DNA of 64,000 bases, from positions 191,678,463 through 191,742,462 of the forward strand of contig CM045758.1 of NCBI GenBank assembly GCA_025200525.1, written 5' to 3'. Position numbers and translations under genes: made by a program. The notes below the pieces were generated by a model. It worked only from the letters and a program-made list of their open reading frames with translations. It searched no databases and had not been told where the DNA came from. Origin of the DNA: Camellia lanceoleosa (Eukaryota > Streptophyta > Magnoliopsida > Ericales > Theaceae). Below are positions 10,851 through 22,924 of the stretch, piece by piece. Numbering within the stretch: position 1 is the first letter of the stretch; every line of letters starts with the position of its first letter.

Positions 10851-12897
10851 GTGTTACAAAAATTTTGAAATATGAAATTATTATTATAACATTACTCAAC
10901 TAGTAAAACTAGAAACCCAATACCATACCACACCAACTTAATCTCGCTTATTTCTCCAAATCTCATACTTGGTTAACTTCGTCACTTTTAATCTCAAAAT
11001 ATTAAAATTAGGAATTAAACCCAATAACACTACTTTAATTATGAAGGATTTAAAATATTAATCAAACTAATTTAATTCATCAAATTAGTAAGTTCATTAT
11101 ATTCACCATCTTCCAAATTAATAACACCAAACTTAACCTCACCTGCCTCATCCCTCAAACATAACCATATATTAACATAACCATTTTTCATGCCAAGCTA
11201 CTTAAAGAGGTAATATTTTTTCCAAATTCTCTACCAATAACAATTTCACAACTTTTTCTAAAATTACCTAACAAACATGATATTTACATCAAAAATTATG
11301 AAATATGCCCAAGAATAACATTTTCAAGGTTATGAGTTCGAAAGTCCACATTTCACATTTTTATTTTTACAAAAATGAACACAACTAAATCATCAACATA
11401 TCATCTTTTATAAAATATCATGAATGTAACACTTTTAGGATTTTTAATCTCAAAACAACTCTGTAATTCCAACTTAAGCATTTACTCAATATTCAACAAC
11501 ATTAATTTATTTTTCTCAAAAATAAATTCAAAATCAAAGACGAAAAAAAAATATTTCAACTTTATACTTTTCAAAATAAATTTTCTAATCATAATGTGAT
11601 GTAGACACAACCCATACAACTTTTAATTTTATTTTTGGATTTTTTTTTCTTACAAAATTACCAACACAAGATGATTTCCCCAAATTAAGTTCAAAATACC
11701 AATATTTTTAACATTTCACATAATTTTTCTTCCAAAAATTAATCAAACAAAAATATGAGAAATACATATATACAAAGCTTTCTATAATTATATGTTTTCT
11801 CAAAATATCCCTAACATAGTTTTAATGTAATAATATGAAGAAAGTTCCTACTTCAAATATGAAGAAAAGCAAATTCGAAAATACAAACGTCACCCGATCA
11901 TGAATCCGAGACTACCATTGCGAAGATCGGAACGAGTTCTCCGACTTTTATTTACAAAACTTTTGCAAAATCTCACTCTAAGGACTTTCATTTGAAACTC
12001 AAAAATTAAGCAACAATGAAGAAGAGAGAGAGAGCGAGAGAGAGAGAGAGAGAGCCGAGCTCTCTGCTCAACCCAAAATGAAAAGAAAATGAAATGATGG
12101 GAAGGAAAGAGCGGGGAAACAACCTACATGGGTTTAATTTTCCAAGAATGTGTTTTTCAAAAAATGATATTTTTTTAAAAATACCCTTAAATTTATAATA
12201 TAAATTATAAAATGATATAATTTTTTTGATCATAAAATATAATATTTTTGTATACCACAAAAATATAATATTTTACTCACTATAAAATATACATATTTTC
12301 ATTCCTTATAAATTATATAATTTTTCGCCATATGGTACACACCATAAAATCAACTATCAAATATTTATTATAATTCTATACAATAAATAATAACAATGCC
12401 CAAGTTAGTTACTACCAATCACATAATTAAAAAGGACTAAACATTTAAACATGAATCATAAACAAATTTAAATTAAATTGAATCTTAAGTCATGGGTCTC
12501 ATCCATAAGCGAAACATGGTCCAATTATATACCAAAATAGACCTAACAAATTTATCTCAAATCATGATCCAAACACCCAACACTCAATTTCAAATTCTGC
12601 TATAAATTAAACTAAATACCAATCAGTCCGCGATTTTCCTAAAATAAATACACACCATTAAATTCTAAAATTTTTATCCAACATGCTAGACTCTTATAAG
12701 AACAACATAATAAAAATTTCATAATTTCTGAGATCGAAATTTTATATTTAAAAAAAAATGTTTATTACAAAATTGAACCATTTCGCACATAACTTTGCAC
12801 AACACTCCAATCTAAATATTACTTAATTAATTTATACACTGACTATTTTTAAAATATATATATATATATATATATATATTTTTGGGTCATTACATTC
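10851..12897 (-). repeat. possible solo LTR of a chromovirus-like element
   Basis: On the minus strand it would start TGTAATGACCCAAAAA (12897 leftward) and end ...TTTTTGTAACA (10851), the TG..CA form and TGTAAYGACCC start common in plant chromovirus LTRs, at about 2.05 kb. It contains (GA)n near 12022-12053 and (TA)n near 12856-12880. The flanking 5-mers do not match, so this remains tentative. Confidence 0.33.
12856..12880. repeat. (TA)n microsatellite
   Basis: Uninterrupted TA dinucleotides close to the right end of the possible solo LTR. Confidence 0.85.
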
Positions 12898-13189
12898 AGT
12901 CAACCATTAATTGGCATGAAAGGGATAGCATAGCAATATAGAAACTGATCAAAGCTTGTGTTCGACTTCTACTCTTGAAGAATACGAATATGATTTGTAC
13001 ATATATAGAGCGAATTCACGGAAGCTGATATTAATTTAGGTAGCTGGTGAAGGGGAGTAATAGAGGTGGAAGCTGATATTAATTTAGGTAGGTAGAAGTT
13101 GGTGGTTGTATTGAAGTCAAATAATTGAAATAATTGTATTGAAATAATTGAAGAATACGGATATGTGGATTAGAAGTTGGAAGTTGATA

Positions 13190-13485
13190 TTCAATTATTG
13201 TATTGAAAAATTTGAGTTTGGTTATGACTGTTATTTTTTTTTTTTTGTTAATAATTAATTTTTTAAATTAAATTTTAAAAATAGTTTGATTATGAGTATT
13301 ATTTTTTGTTAATAATTGATTTTTTGAATTGAATTTTAAAAAGACTTTGGTTATGACTATTGATAAGAATTTTCAATAGAGTTTTGAATTGTGTATTTGG
13401 TTATGAGTTATAACTTTTTAAATTAAGTTTTGAAAATTCTTTTCAAAACTCAGAACTAAACAAATTTTCTGATTTCACATGTCAC
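13190..13485. repeat. left part of an AT-rich repeat interrupted by the LARD
   Basis: Contains units of TTTGGTTATGACT...TTTTAAAAAT. The counterpart with the inverted word CTCATAACCAAATAAA lies at 36895-36975 on the far side of the LARD, so the target seems to have been a MITE-like repeat. Bases 13481-13485 are GTCAC, the left target duplication. Confidence 0.5.
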
Positions 13486-14668
13486 TGTAGACACCCCATT
13501 TTGACCAGTCCTAAGACTTGGGCGCTTTCTTTTGATTACCCGATGATGACAATTAGAATGTGTTTCTCAAAAAATTCTCAGTAAAAAAGATGGAATTTAA
13601 AGTTTTAATCCCAACCTTCACTTATTTTTTGGCCAAACTATTTTAGACCTTAAAATTCTCTTTTCAAAATATATATTTTTTTAAATGTTTCTATAATGTC
13701 CCGAGACTTCCATTTCGATTAAAATATTGCACTTTTCAGTAAACCGAGTAAGGACAAAGTGGAAATAAATGGAAGAGAGGTGAATTTTTGTTGAAAAATA
13801 TTTAAAAACATCTTCTTTATAGGTTTGGAGTTGAAGGAAATAGGAGGGGATGAAAGAAAACTGGTTTAGGAAAAGAATGAGTATCAAATCATTAAGAAGG
13901 AAATGAGCAGCCTTAACTAAATTAGGCATTTCTCTTTGTACACTTGGAATTTAAATGTGAGGCCACCACCATTAGAAAGTAGACTTCTGGGGTTTCAATT
14001 TAGACATAAGAACCACCTTAGACCAAGTCCAAATAAGGGAGATATATCAATTTGAAGTGGGGCTTCAGAGTAGATTTTGTTGACCCAACCCGAGATAGCC
14101 TTTACTAAATTAGGCATATCTCTTTGTATACTTGGAATTTAAATTTGAGGCCACCACCATTGGAAAGTAGACTTCTGGGGCTTCAATTTGAACCCAAGAA
14201 CTGCCTAAAACCAAGTCCATATGTGGGAGATATGCCCATTTGAAGTTAGGCTTAAAAGCAGATTTTGTTGACTCGGCCCAAAACAACAATAGCCCATTTT
14301 TTTTTGGTTTTGGTTCGGTTGGGACAACCCATTTACCTATTTTCTGAGCCATTCAAGTGCATCCACTCATCCTCCATTATACCTAATCATCCCCCATTGT
14401 CAAAAAGAGGTTTTGTTTGCATTCATAAAGGAGTATCCCATGCAACCACCTTGAAAATTTGCCCTCCTATCACATTCTTGTCTCCCACCTTCTTTTTGAC
14501 CTTTACTCTCCCTCATTGCCTATATAGAATGATCATATTGTAAGAGAAGAAAAAAAGACCACGAAATTGAAGAGAAATGAGTGATAAAAGAGTGAAAAAA
14601 GAGAGAAAAATTGAGTTTTTGAGCAAAAAATATTACTATCTTCCATATACACCCCATACCTTCCATAG
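13486..14668 (+). repeat. LARD 5' LTR, left part
   Basis: Begins TGTAGACACCCC and aligns with 33050-34924 (minus the CACTA insert) with scattered substitutions. It ends at CCATAG, where Tat-2 begins. It also supplies the empty site for the CACTA insertion: around 13943 it reads TGTACACTTGGAATTT without interruption. Confidence 0.9.
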
Positions 14669-15437
14669 TGTACGGGAAATAAATAAACCTTCTCATATAA
14701 TCCTGTTGTTCAAGTCGGCGCTCCTTCTTACGACGTCGTTCTACTACCTGAAAATACAAACGTGAGCTAGCCGGCGGGTGTGTGCCGGAAACCTCTCCGA
14801 TGCCTAAGTCAGCAAGCAAGACAAATAGACAAAAAGCTCTGTGTATTCGGGAATCAAAGTTGCGTTACCTCTCTATAGGTGATGTTTGTGAGCTTTTACA
14901 GGTTTCGCGTGACACAATCCTAGTAGGACTTTTACTCCTCCATGCAGAGTCCTCCTAGGATTCATACTCCTGAAGGATAATGCTTATCCTTCAACACCCC
15001 CCTCACTGCTTAAACCAAGTGAGATGGTTGTACTATGGCCGGACTACCATATGTCCAAAGTAAGCATGGCCACGCTGAGCCATACTGTAGACCGAACTAT
15101 CGTTAGTTTGGTTATTCCTTCAATGTCCTTACCTCAGTTCCTCCTGAGTAAACCGTGGTATGTCTAAACCGAGCTCACTTCTAGCAAGGCTTTAGACCGA
15201 ACTAACAATACTGCGCCATAACCGGTACAAGCTTTAGTATGGTGACCGAGCTAACCTCTTAGGATCGAAGTAACTTTATGTCTCATTCTGACTGAACTAA
15301 CCTCAAGTCTCTCCGGACCGGACTAACTTCGGAGCCTCTTCAAGACCAGAGTAACTTATGGCCTTTTTACGCAGCCCTTCGCACTGAGGCCCATAACGGC
15401 CCAGCTCAGCCTAATTTGCATATAAATTACCCTCTCA
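14669..15437 (-). repeat. Tat-2 3' LTR
   Basis: Starts TGTACGGG (compare Tat-1 TGTATGGGG) and ends TACCCTCTCA, 769 bp. Contains the block GCTAGCCGGCGGGTGTGTGCCGG near 14767, shared in weaker form with Tat-1. The right half is packed with variants of ACCGAACTAAC (15090-15350). The five bases before it are CATAG; the matching right duplication was lost with the 5' LTR. Confidence 0.85.
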
Positions 15438-15452
15438 ATTGCCCCTTAATTC
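15438..15452 (-). other. Tat-2 polypurine tract
   Basis: Plus strand ATTGCCCCTTAATTC; minus strand AAGGGGCAAT directly abuts the LTR. Tat-3 has the equivalent AGGGGGCAGT. Confidence 0.65.
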
Positions 15453-15689
15453 CATCTGTGTAACATGATAGGGATTACCTGTCTATAAACTGGGCCAAAG
15501 TTTTAACCTTTCCAGCCGAGCTAAAAACCCCTTTAGCCTTTCCAGCCGAGTTGAAACTCTAAAGCCTTTCTAGCCGAGCTATCCTTATCCGGTCAAAACG
15601 TCTCTTCAGTGATAGAAACTGAATCGCTTCCCATTCTAGTGACATATGGCAGGCTCTAATTGGTCCTTCACAGTTGTTACGCCGTCTTC

Positions 15690-16444
15690 GTATTTCGCGA
15701 GATTTGAACAGTCCCGCCTTTTTCATCTTTTACACAAAACAAACTTCTCATTTTTGAATCCACCATTACATCTTTTCCTCTTCTCTCTCTCTCTCGTTCC
15801 TGGGCTTCCTTATTCCTGATTTTGCTGAGTTCTTTCCTTTTCACTGTCGCTGCTTCCATCTCTAGTTCTTCTGCTTCAATTCTGGTAAGCAAATCCATCT
15901 TTCTTGCTTTTGTTATTTCTGTTTTTGCTTTATACAATCCATAACAATCTAGGACTTTTACAAAACACTGTTTTTGCTTTTTCTGGGGAAAAACTTCATA
16001 AAAACCCCAACCGAACTAGGATACTGTTTGTGCTAGGTATAAGTCTAGTCAGTTTTTTAGCCGAACTAACACTAAGTAGCTTCAATTAATCAAACAATCT
16101 TTTGATTCACTTTAGCCGAGATAAAAAAAGCTGAACTAAATCTGCAATTAATGTACTGGGAAACCTCAATTCCGACCGATCTATGTCATCGGGGCTAAAC
16201 CAGCTCTCTTAGTTCTAGATCGAACTAAGAGATCCGCCCCTAGAAGCTCGACCGAGGTAACAAATTCGCAGTACAAAACGAGATAACCAACCCTTTATGC
16301 AAACCGTGCTACCAAGCATCTTGTTGAAACCGAAATAGAACCTGTAGCATCCCAAATAGCCGAAGTAGGACTTCTTTTATCTTGCTTTTGTTTTGTAGCA
16401 CGGTCAATGATCTGTGTTTAATACCTTTGTTTTCCATTTTGCAG
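15690..16444 (+). promoter_or_regulatory. leader exon and intron of the Tat-2 opposite-strand gene
   Basis: A pyrimidine-rich leader (about 15700-15884) ends in the donor CTG/GTAAGC (GT at 15885-15886), and the acceptor TTTTGCAG ends at 16444. Tat-3 has the same layout (donor at 59734, acceptor ending 59997), which supports a real spliced 5' UTR. The intron carries many CCGAACTAA-like words. Confidence 0.6.
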
Positions 16445-16537
16445 ACTTAGGTCGCCCAGGCACTCCTCTGCGTGCTCAACCGAGCTACTGAGCACAATTT
16501 TTCGACCGAACTAATTTATTTATAATTTATAAAATAA

Positions 16538-18591
16538 ATGGGGAAGTATAGATTCTTAGTAGAGACACTTGGTGGTCTAGCCGAATTCCGCAGGGATTAC
16601 AATATCCCTGACGATGTCCACCTTACCCTAGCCAAGAAAGATATCATACCATGGGGAAAAGAAGGCTATATACCTTTCACCCTCCCATCAATAATAAAAA
16701 CCGGACTAAGATTCCCCGTTCAACCCTTGCTCTGTGAATTCCTTAGCAAACCAGAATATGCCCAACCCAGCTTTCCACCAATTCTTACTGTATAATAATG
16801 GGAATAGCCGAACTAAACCGCCGAGCCGGTCTTAACCTCGGTCTAGCTGAAATATTCCACTAATACTCCATAGGATCAAAAGAAGACGGTTGGGTCTATT
16901 ACTTAAGAATACGCCGCCGCTGAGAGAAAATAATAAAGGACACACCGGATAAAGATTTAAATGATGACAACTTCTTTTGGGTATCTAGGAATTTTGAAGA
17001 TCTCTAAGCCTAGATCCCTAGCCGAAGCATAAATTGGAATAAAGGAATCCCCGGTATAACTACTTCGGTTTCCTTTCATGCTTTTCTTTTATTTCAGTTA
17101 CCCCCTCCTGAACCGAACTAACACTTGTTTTTATTTTGCAGATTCAGCCCATCTTCACTCACTTTACAGCCACCCCAATCTAAACACTCTCCGTACTGCA
17201 CTACAGTATCCAGAACGGAGTTGGGCCAAGCTGTTAAATTTTGAACCGACATACAGATACAGCGGTCGCCGAAAAGCCAAAGTAACCGATTTTTTGCTAG
17301 AGGATGCCCCCGAACCGGACCTAACCTTGCCAGAGATTAACTTAGTCCCAGTGACAACTGAACAAGAAATGGCTAAACGAAACAGAGTGAGGGCCCTGCT
17401 GACCGAAACAAACAGAGCCGAAGTACCGCCACCACCCCAAATGCAGGAAACCGTGGTGGACCTTCCATCACAGCAACCCTCCTCATCTCGCCCAGCTAAG
17501 CGCGCCTGGACTACCCCAGCCGAGCAGCATCTAGTTGATGAAGATAAAACCACCGCTCCACCGAGCCCCCAGCCGGAGCCTGCCGACCGAGCTAGCTCCT
17601 CTAAATGGAGTCCAAAGTTAACTTTCCAGAACCGTGCTATCTGCACACCGACTCAGTGGTGGCAGACAAAGAACACATGCTGGCCTTCAATCTGGCTAAG
17701 AGTGTGTGTGTGCCCTCTGACATGGAGCACCACAAACACCTGATCAAGCTAAAGGCAATCCGGTCAGCAACGAAATCCATGATAGTGGTAAGTGGCCCTT
17801 CTTGCCTCATTTTTTTCGAGCTTTCTGTTCGGTTTTATAATTGGTTTCTTTCCTTTATTTTGCAGGCCATGCAAAAGAGCCAAGTTGCCCACAAAAAGGT
17901 AATGGAGCTCAGGAAGACGGCAAGGCAGGCTATGGCTGAAGTTGAAGAAAAAACCGCCGAGCTCACAGAATCCAAACAAAAGACAGCCAAGCTAGAGGCT
18001 GAGGTAGCTTGTCTAACCGGACTAGTTACCTCGGCCAATGCTGACAAAGAAAGGGCCCTAATCGTGATGAAGGATAGGTACCTTCGCGAGCTAGCCAAGC
18101 TCGAAGGGAAGAAAAATGCAGAAATCGCCGAACTGAAGAAAAAGGCGGATGATGCAAATGCCGAAGGTTTCAAGGAGGGGGAAGCCCTCTACATTTCCCA
18201 ATGCGAGGCCACAAAAGACTTGTTCTTTAAGTGCGGTTGGAGGGTAGCAGTGGTGCAGCTCGGTTGTGAGCCTGAGACCGAGGTATATAATCCTCCTCAG
18301 TTCTTCATACCGAGCTCACTAGCGGAGTATGCTGCTTCTGTCCAACAACAATTTTTGCAAGGTTCAGATGATGAAGATGAAGATACCGAGCCCAACAATA
18401 CTCCGGTTGTCAACGAGCAAGCCAACGATCAATCAGCTCGGCTGGAGCCAACGGTTGAAGACCTAACTGTTGAGCCGCCGACTGACACCGTGCTGCCAGT
18501 TGATACCGAGCTTACCACAGAGATCGATCTTCCATCTGCAATCGGTGTTCGAGTTGACGTTGATGCCGATCTTGAAGATCTTTTTAACTGA
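16538..18591 (+). pseudogene. Tat-2 opposite-strand spliced gene (gypsy-type transposon domain plus coiled coil)
   Basis: Plus-strand gene downstream of pol, running against it. The coding start at 16538 (MGKYRFLVETLGGLAEFR) matches the Tat-3 start. Residues 1-85 and the stop-interrupted continuation to about 17000 resemble the plant 'putative gypsy type transposon' domain (Pfam PF04195, from memory; words GLRFPVQPLLCEFL and GWVYYLR). Exon 3 is 17142-17787 (acceptor TTTTGCAG, donor GTG/GTAAGT), and exon 4 is 17866-18591. Exon 4 encodes a Lys/Glu-rich coiled coil, then an acidic tail (DDEDEDTEP). Stops at 16793 and later and a frameshift near 17640 kill it. The function of such extra ORFs is unknown. 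They are known from Tat-type elements as additional antisense genes near the 3' LTR. Confidence 0.75.
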
Positions 18592-18823
18592 TTTTGTAAT
18601 TTTCTTTTTCTATTTTGGACTTGTAACCGGGCTGCGGCCCCTCCTTTGTACTTGCTCTTTTCTTGATGAATGAAAATCTTTTTTTGTGCTCAACACTTAT
18701 TCCAGTTTTGATCTGTACGTTTGCACTTTGTAATGAGTTTTCAATGACTTCTATTACTCCAACTGTTATCTCGGTTTGCTTTCCTGTTTGAACATACTTT
18801 TCCAACTGCTTACTAGCCAACCA

Positions 18824-19054
18824 CTCTTAAACCGATGTAATTACTTCGGCTGAAGAGTACCAAAAGTTGGTTTGATCCAGCCAACCACTCTTCAGCCGAT
18901 ATACGTACTTTGGCTGAAGAGTACAAAGAGTTAGTTTAATCCAACCAACCACTCTTCAGCCCATACCCTTACTTCGGCTGAAGAGTAATAAGAGTTGGTT
19001 TAATCCAGCCAACCACTCTTCAGCCACATCCTTACTTCGGCTGAAGAATAACAA
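18824..19054. repeat. tandem hairpin repeat, about 63-bp units, 4 copies
   Basis: Each unit holds ACTCTTCAGCC ... GGCTGAAGAGT, an inverted pair around a loop of roughly 14 bases, joined by GTTGGTTTAATCCAGCCAAC, itself a hairpin. It lies between the 3' end of the opposite-strand gene and the end of pol. Confidence 0.82.
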
Positions 19055-19440
19055 AAGTTGGTTTTTCCAGCCAACTTAGAATAAAGTGTTTGGTCTATTC
19101 TGACCAAACGTCCTGTAGCCTGGATCCTTATCCTGGGCTTAGGAGGGGTGTTGGTTTAATCCAGCCAACCTCTAAGTTGGTTTTTCCAGCCAACTTAGAA
19201 TAAAGTGTTTGGTATATTCCGACCAAACGTCCTGCAGCCTGGATCCTTATCCTGGGCTTAGGAGGGGTGTTGGTTTAATCCAACCAACCTCTAAGTTGGT
19301 TTTTCCAGTCAACTTAGAATAAAGTGTTTGGTTTATTCCGACCAAACGTCCTGCAGCCTGGATCCTTATCCTGGGCTTAGGAGGGGTGTTGGTTTAGCCA
19401 ACCTCTAAGTTGGTTTTTCTAGCCAACCTAGAATAAAATG
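19055..19440. repeat. tandem hairpin repeat, 119-bp units, 3 copies
   Basis: Units start AAGTTGG at 19055, 19174, 19293 and 19407 (the last partial). Each holds AAGTTGG/CCAACTT and GTTTGGT/ACCAAAC inverted pairs. It directly follows the 63-bp array and shares the TTGGTTTAATCCAGCCAA joint, so the two arrays probably grew from one sequence. Confidence 0.82.
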
Positions 19441-19567
19441 TTCTTTCTGCTCCTAACCCACTAATTTACTAAAACAAACTTTTACAGAGGAAAACATTGA
19501 TTCTGAAAAGAAAACTACTTGTTTTATTGAGAAAGGAAAAAATTACACATGTTTAAAAACAAAAAGG

Positions 19568-20650
19568 CTAAAAATAAAATAACTTGAGATTGGCAGTATT
19601 CCATGGCCTGGGAATTGCCTTGCCGTCCTCGTCTTCTAAGTGGTATGCCCCTTTGCCTGCTAATCCAACCACTTTGTAAGGTCCTTCCCAATTGGGCCCT
19701 AGCTTGCCGTCTCCTGGTACCAAGGTATTTCCCATTACTTTGCGCAGTACCCAATCTCCGATCTTGAATTGCCTTGGATGAACTGTTTTGTTGTATTTCC
19801 TGGATAGCTCTTGTTGATATGAGGCAATGTGAACCAGTACTCTTTCTCTTCTTTCTTCTGCAAGGTCGAGCTCTAATGTTATGGCTTCGCCATTCAAGTC
19901 TGGATCAAAATTCTCACTTCGAATTGTGGGGAGGCCAACTTCCAGTGGGATTACTACCTCCATACCATAGGCTAAGGAGAATGGTGTTTCTCCTGTTGAT
20001 TGCCGAGGTGTGGTACGGTAAGCTCATAAAACATGAGGGAGCTCTTCTGCCCACTTGCCTTTTGCTTTCTCTAACCTTTTCTTTAATCCATCCAAAACTA
20101 CTTTGTTTGATGCTTCTACCTGTCCATTTGCTTGGGGATATGCCGGTGTAGAATTGTAGAACTCTATCTTGTATTCTTCACAAAAGCCTCTGAAGATTCT
20201 GTCGTCGAACTGAGTGCCGTTGTCCGATATTAGTGCCTTTGGTATGCCAAATCGAGTGATGATATTTTTCCAGACAAACTTTTTCACATCTTTTTCCTTG
20301 ATTGATGCCAAGGCTTCTGCTTCCACCCACTTTGTGAAGTAGTCGGTTACTGCAAGGAAGAACTTCCTGTTCCCTGGTGCTGTTGGAAGTGGTCCTACTA
20401 TGTCCAATCTCCACATTGCGAAGGGCCATGGGCTAGTTAGAGGTAGAAGTTCTCTGGTAGGTTGGTGTATTTGGTGTGCAAACTTCTGACACTTCTCGCA
20501 CTTTTTGACATATTTTTCTGAATCCGCTTGCATGTATGGCCACCAATATCCTTACGAAATTGCTCTGTATGCTAGTGATCTTCCTCCTTGATGGCTTCCG
20601 CATACGCCCTCGTGTATCTCGAATAAGAATGTTTTCACTTTGCTAGGATG
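19568..20650 (-). pseudogene. pol: Tat-2 pol: integrase
   Basis: C-terminal end of pol, inserting cDNA into host DNA. From the N side (right) there is a His/Cys zinc-binding segment (HEGVCGSHQ ... CEKCQKF), then the catalytic core with LDIVGPLP, ISDNGTQF and ANGQVEASNK supplying the D, D and E, then the C-terminal domain with KIGDWVLRKV and LGPNWEGPYKV, ending with the stop at 19568-19570. TAA at 20552-20554 (before GYWWP) and TGA at 20024-20026 (where Trp is usual before AYRTTP) interrupt it. All three catalytic acids remain, so decay is by stops only. No chromodomain is visible, as expected for Tat and unlike elements C and D. Confidence 0.85.
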
Positions 20651-20904
20651 AACACATTTTAGGTAGGGTCCTGAGAACGACTTTTTGTACAATGCTAGGG
20701 ATGGGGAGAGCCAAAATCGCTGCGACTTCGATCTTATTCTATTGGCCTCTTTCTTTTCTTCTGGTAAGATGCCATCTTCTAAGAACAGGATGATGGGATC
20801 CATCCAAGAGGGACCTAGCTCTGTGCAACATACTTCTTCTGTTTCGGGGTCTTCAATGCTTGGTCTAGATAGGTAGTCGATCAGCAATGGATGGGGGATG
20901 GAAG

Positions 20905-21330
20905 TATCTGCCATTGAGGCGAAGCCTGCTAGCTCGTCCGCTCTGCTGTTTTCCTCCCTGCCGATTTGTTCTATCCTGACTACTTCAAATTTTTTGATCT
21001 CTGTTCTGACCAACTCTTGGTATTTGCCCATCCTGTCATCCTTTGCTTCGTAGTCGCTAGATATTTGGTTTACCACCAGCTGTGAGTCGCTATAAACCAT
21101 TAGCTCGGTGGCCTTCATGTAGAATGCCGATTTGAGTCCTGCAAGAAGCGCTTCATATTCCGCTTCGTTGTTTGATGCTGGGAAGCCAAGGTTAATTGCT
21201 TACTCCACCACTAGGCTGTCTAGAGAGATAAGGACTATGCCAAGCCTTGCTTCATGTTGGTTGGATGCTCCATCCACGAAGAGCTTCCACATCTCTCCAA
21301 CGAACAACTTCCAGCAAGTGGAGGGATCAG
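20905..21330 (-). pseudogene. pol: Tat-2 pol: second, archaeal-type RNase H
   Basis: Follows the first RNase H and precedes integrase. It shows the four acidic positions of an active enzyme: [34 protein letters not shown] and [13 protein letters not shown] at 21200-21202 splits it. A double RNase H, with the extra domain carrying the catalytic residues, is a hallmark of the plant Tat lineage, and this is my main reason for the lineage call. It would degrade the RNA strand during reverse transcription. Confidence 0.8.
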
Positions 21331-21599
21331 ATGATTCCTTGGGATCTTCCATGTTGCTGGTGTTTTCTTCAAGGTCCATGCTTGCTGTCTGCCCCTTGCT
21401 ATCTGATCGTGCCAAGTCTTTTTTTGTTGGTGAGTCTAGACTTGGTGTAGTATGGTTTTCTTCTTCCTTCCTTGCTTTGCTTTGGTCTGCCTTGGGGTCT
21501 GATTGAATATCTTGCACCAGGGGTTGCGCTATTCCGGCGTCAACTTTCATCCCTAGTTCGGTTGTTTCAATCAGGTCAACCGGGCAGATATGATGACTT

Positions 21600-22106
21600 C
21601 TTGGTGTGAATTCTACGACGAAATCTGCCAAAACTTGAGCCTTTATTGCGGTCCTGGGTTGGAACTTGATGTCATATTGTCCAAACTCTACTGCCCACTT
21701 CAAGATTTGCCCAGAAAAGTTTGCCCTTTCAAACAAAGCTTTTAATGGGAAAGCTGTAAGTACGACTATGGTTTGGGCTTGAAAGTAGTGCGACAACTTC
21801 CTTGAGGCCATCATCAAGGCTAATGCCAATCTCTCCAGTAGCAAGTACCTTGTTTTGGCGCCCAGCAATGTTTTGCTGACATAATAGATGGGCAGATGCT
21901 GGATTCCTTCTGCACGGACCAATACTGCGTTAATTGCATGTTGAGAGACCGCCAGGTACAGGAAGAGTTCTTCTCCAGGTACTGGGGTGACAAGTAGTGG
22001 TAGGGAAGACATGTATTTTTTTAAGCTTTCCAGAGCGCGGTCGCATTCTTCGTCCCACTCAAATTTGGCCTTTAAAGCATGAAAAAATGGTCGCAGTCTG
22101 TTTGAC
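21600..22106 (-). pseudogene. pol: Tat-2 pol: first RNase H (degenerate)
   Basis: Region after RT with [26 protein letters not shown] and LERLALALMMASRKLSHYF. The usual TDAS catalytic start reads LAVS here, so the first Asp is absent. This fits elements whose activity moved to the second RNase H at 20905-21330. It is in frame with the second domain through a low-complexity linker rich in Ser, Asp and Lys. Confidence 0.72.
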
Positions 22107-22108
22107 GA

Positions 22109-22924
22109 TCAGCTTATGAACTGATTGAGCGCAGCTGCCATGCCGGTGAGGTGCTGCACTTCTTTTACTGAGTTTGGCCTTTCCAAATCCTGGATTGCTT
22201 TAATCTGGGAGGGGTCTGCTTCGATACCCCAGTTGGTCACTAGGAAACCTAGGAATTTGCCAAATCCTACTCCGAACGCACACTTGGACGCATTGAGGTG
22301 CAATTTGTGCTTCTTCAGGATCTCAAACATCTCACTTAGGTCCTTAAGATGGTCATTCTCATCCTTGCTTTTGACCACCATGTCGTCGATGTAAGCCTCT
22401 ATTGTTCTCCCTAACAACGGTTCAAACATCTTGGTGACCATCCGTTGGAATGTCGCCCCAGCATTCTTTAGGCCAAAGGGCATGACCTTGTAGCAATACA
22501 GTCCTCTTGGAGTTGTAAAGGATGTGACTTCCTGATCTGGTTCATGCATGGCAATTTGGTGGTAGCCTCTGTATGCATCCAGAAATCTAAGTCAGTTGTG
22601 CCCCGCCGTGAGGTCTACCAGTTGATCTATCCGTGGTAGAGGAAAGCTATCTTTTGGACATGCCTTGTTGACTGTTTTGTAGTCGACGCAGACACGCCAC
22701 TTACCGTTGTTTTTTGGCACTACGACTGTGTTGGAGATCCATCTTGGGTAGTGTACCTCTCTGATTGCTCCTGTCTCCAGCAGGTTTCCTACTTCTTCCG
22801 CCACAATCTCGGCATGGTAGAGTGCCGATCTACGTGTGCACTGAATGATTGGTCTGGCGGATGGGTGGACATTGAGTTGGTGACAGATGAAGTTGGGATC
22901 AATAACTGGCATGTCGTATGGTGT
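22109..22924 (-). pseudogene. pol: Tat-2 pol: reverse transcriptase
   Basis: RT with the classical order of motifs: [53 protein letters not shown], catalytic YIDDMVVKS, and [15 protein letters not shown]. Stops fall at 22925-22927 (linker, where FAWSPYDMP is usual), 22592-22594 (after TAGHN, where Arg is usual) and 22109-22111 (after NQFIS, where Arg is usual). Each stop is one transition away from the expected codon. Sequence is close to the RT of Tat-1. Confidence 0.88.

Noticed and set aside
10480..10858. Right end of a plus-strand LTR (GGGGTGTTACA)
   Set aside because: No matching TG start, primer site or target duplication could be found.
17164..17646. 160-codon minus-strand frame
   Set aside because: Shadow of the plus-strand antisense-gene exon; the plus frame matches Tat-3 and has splice sites.
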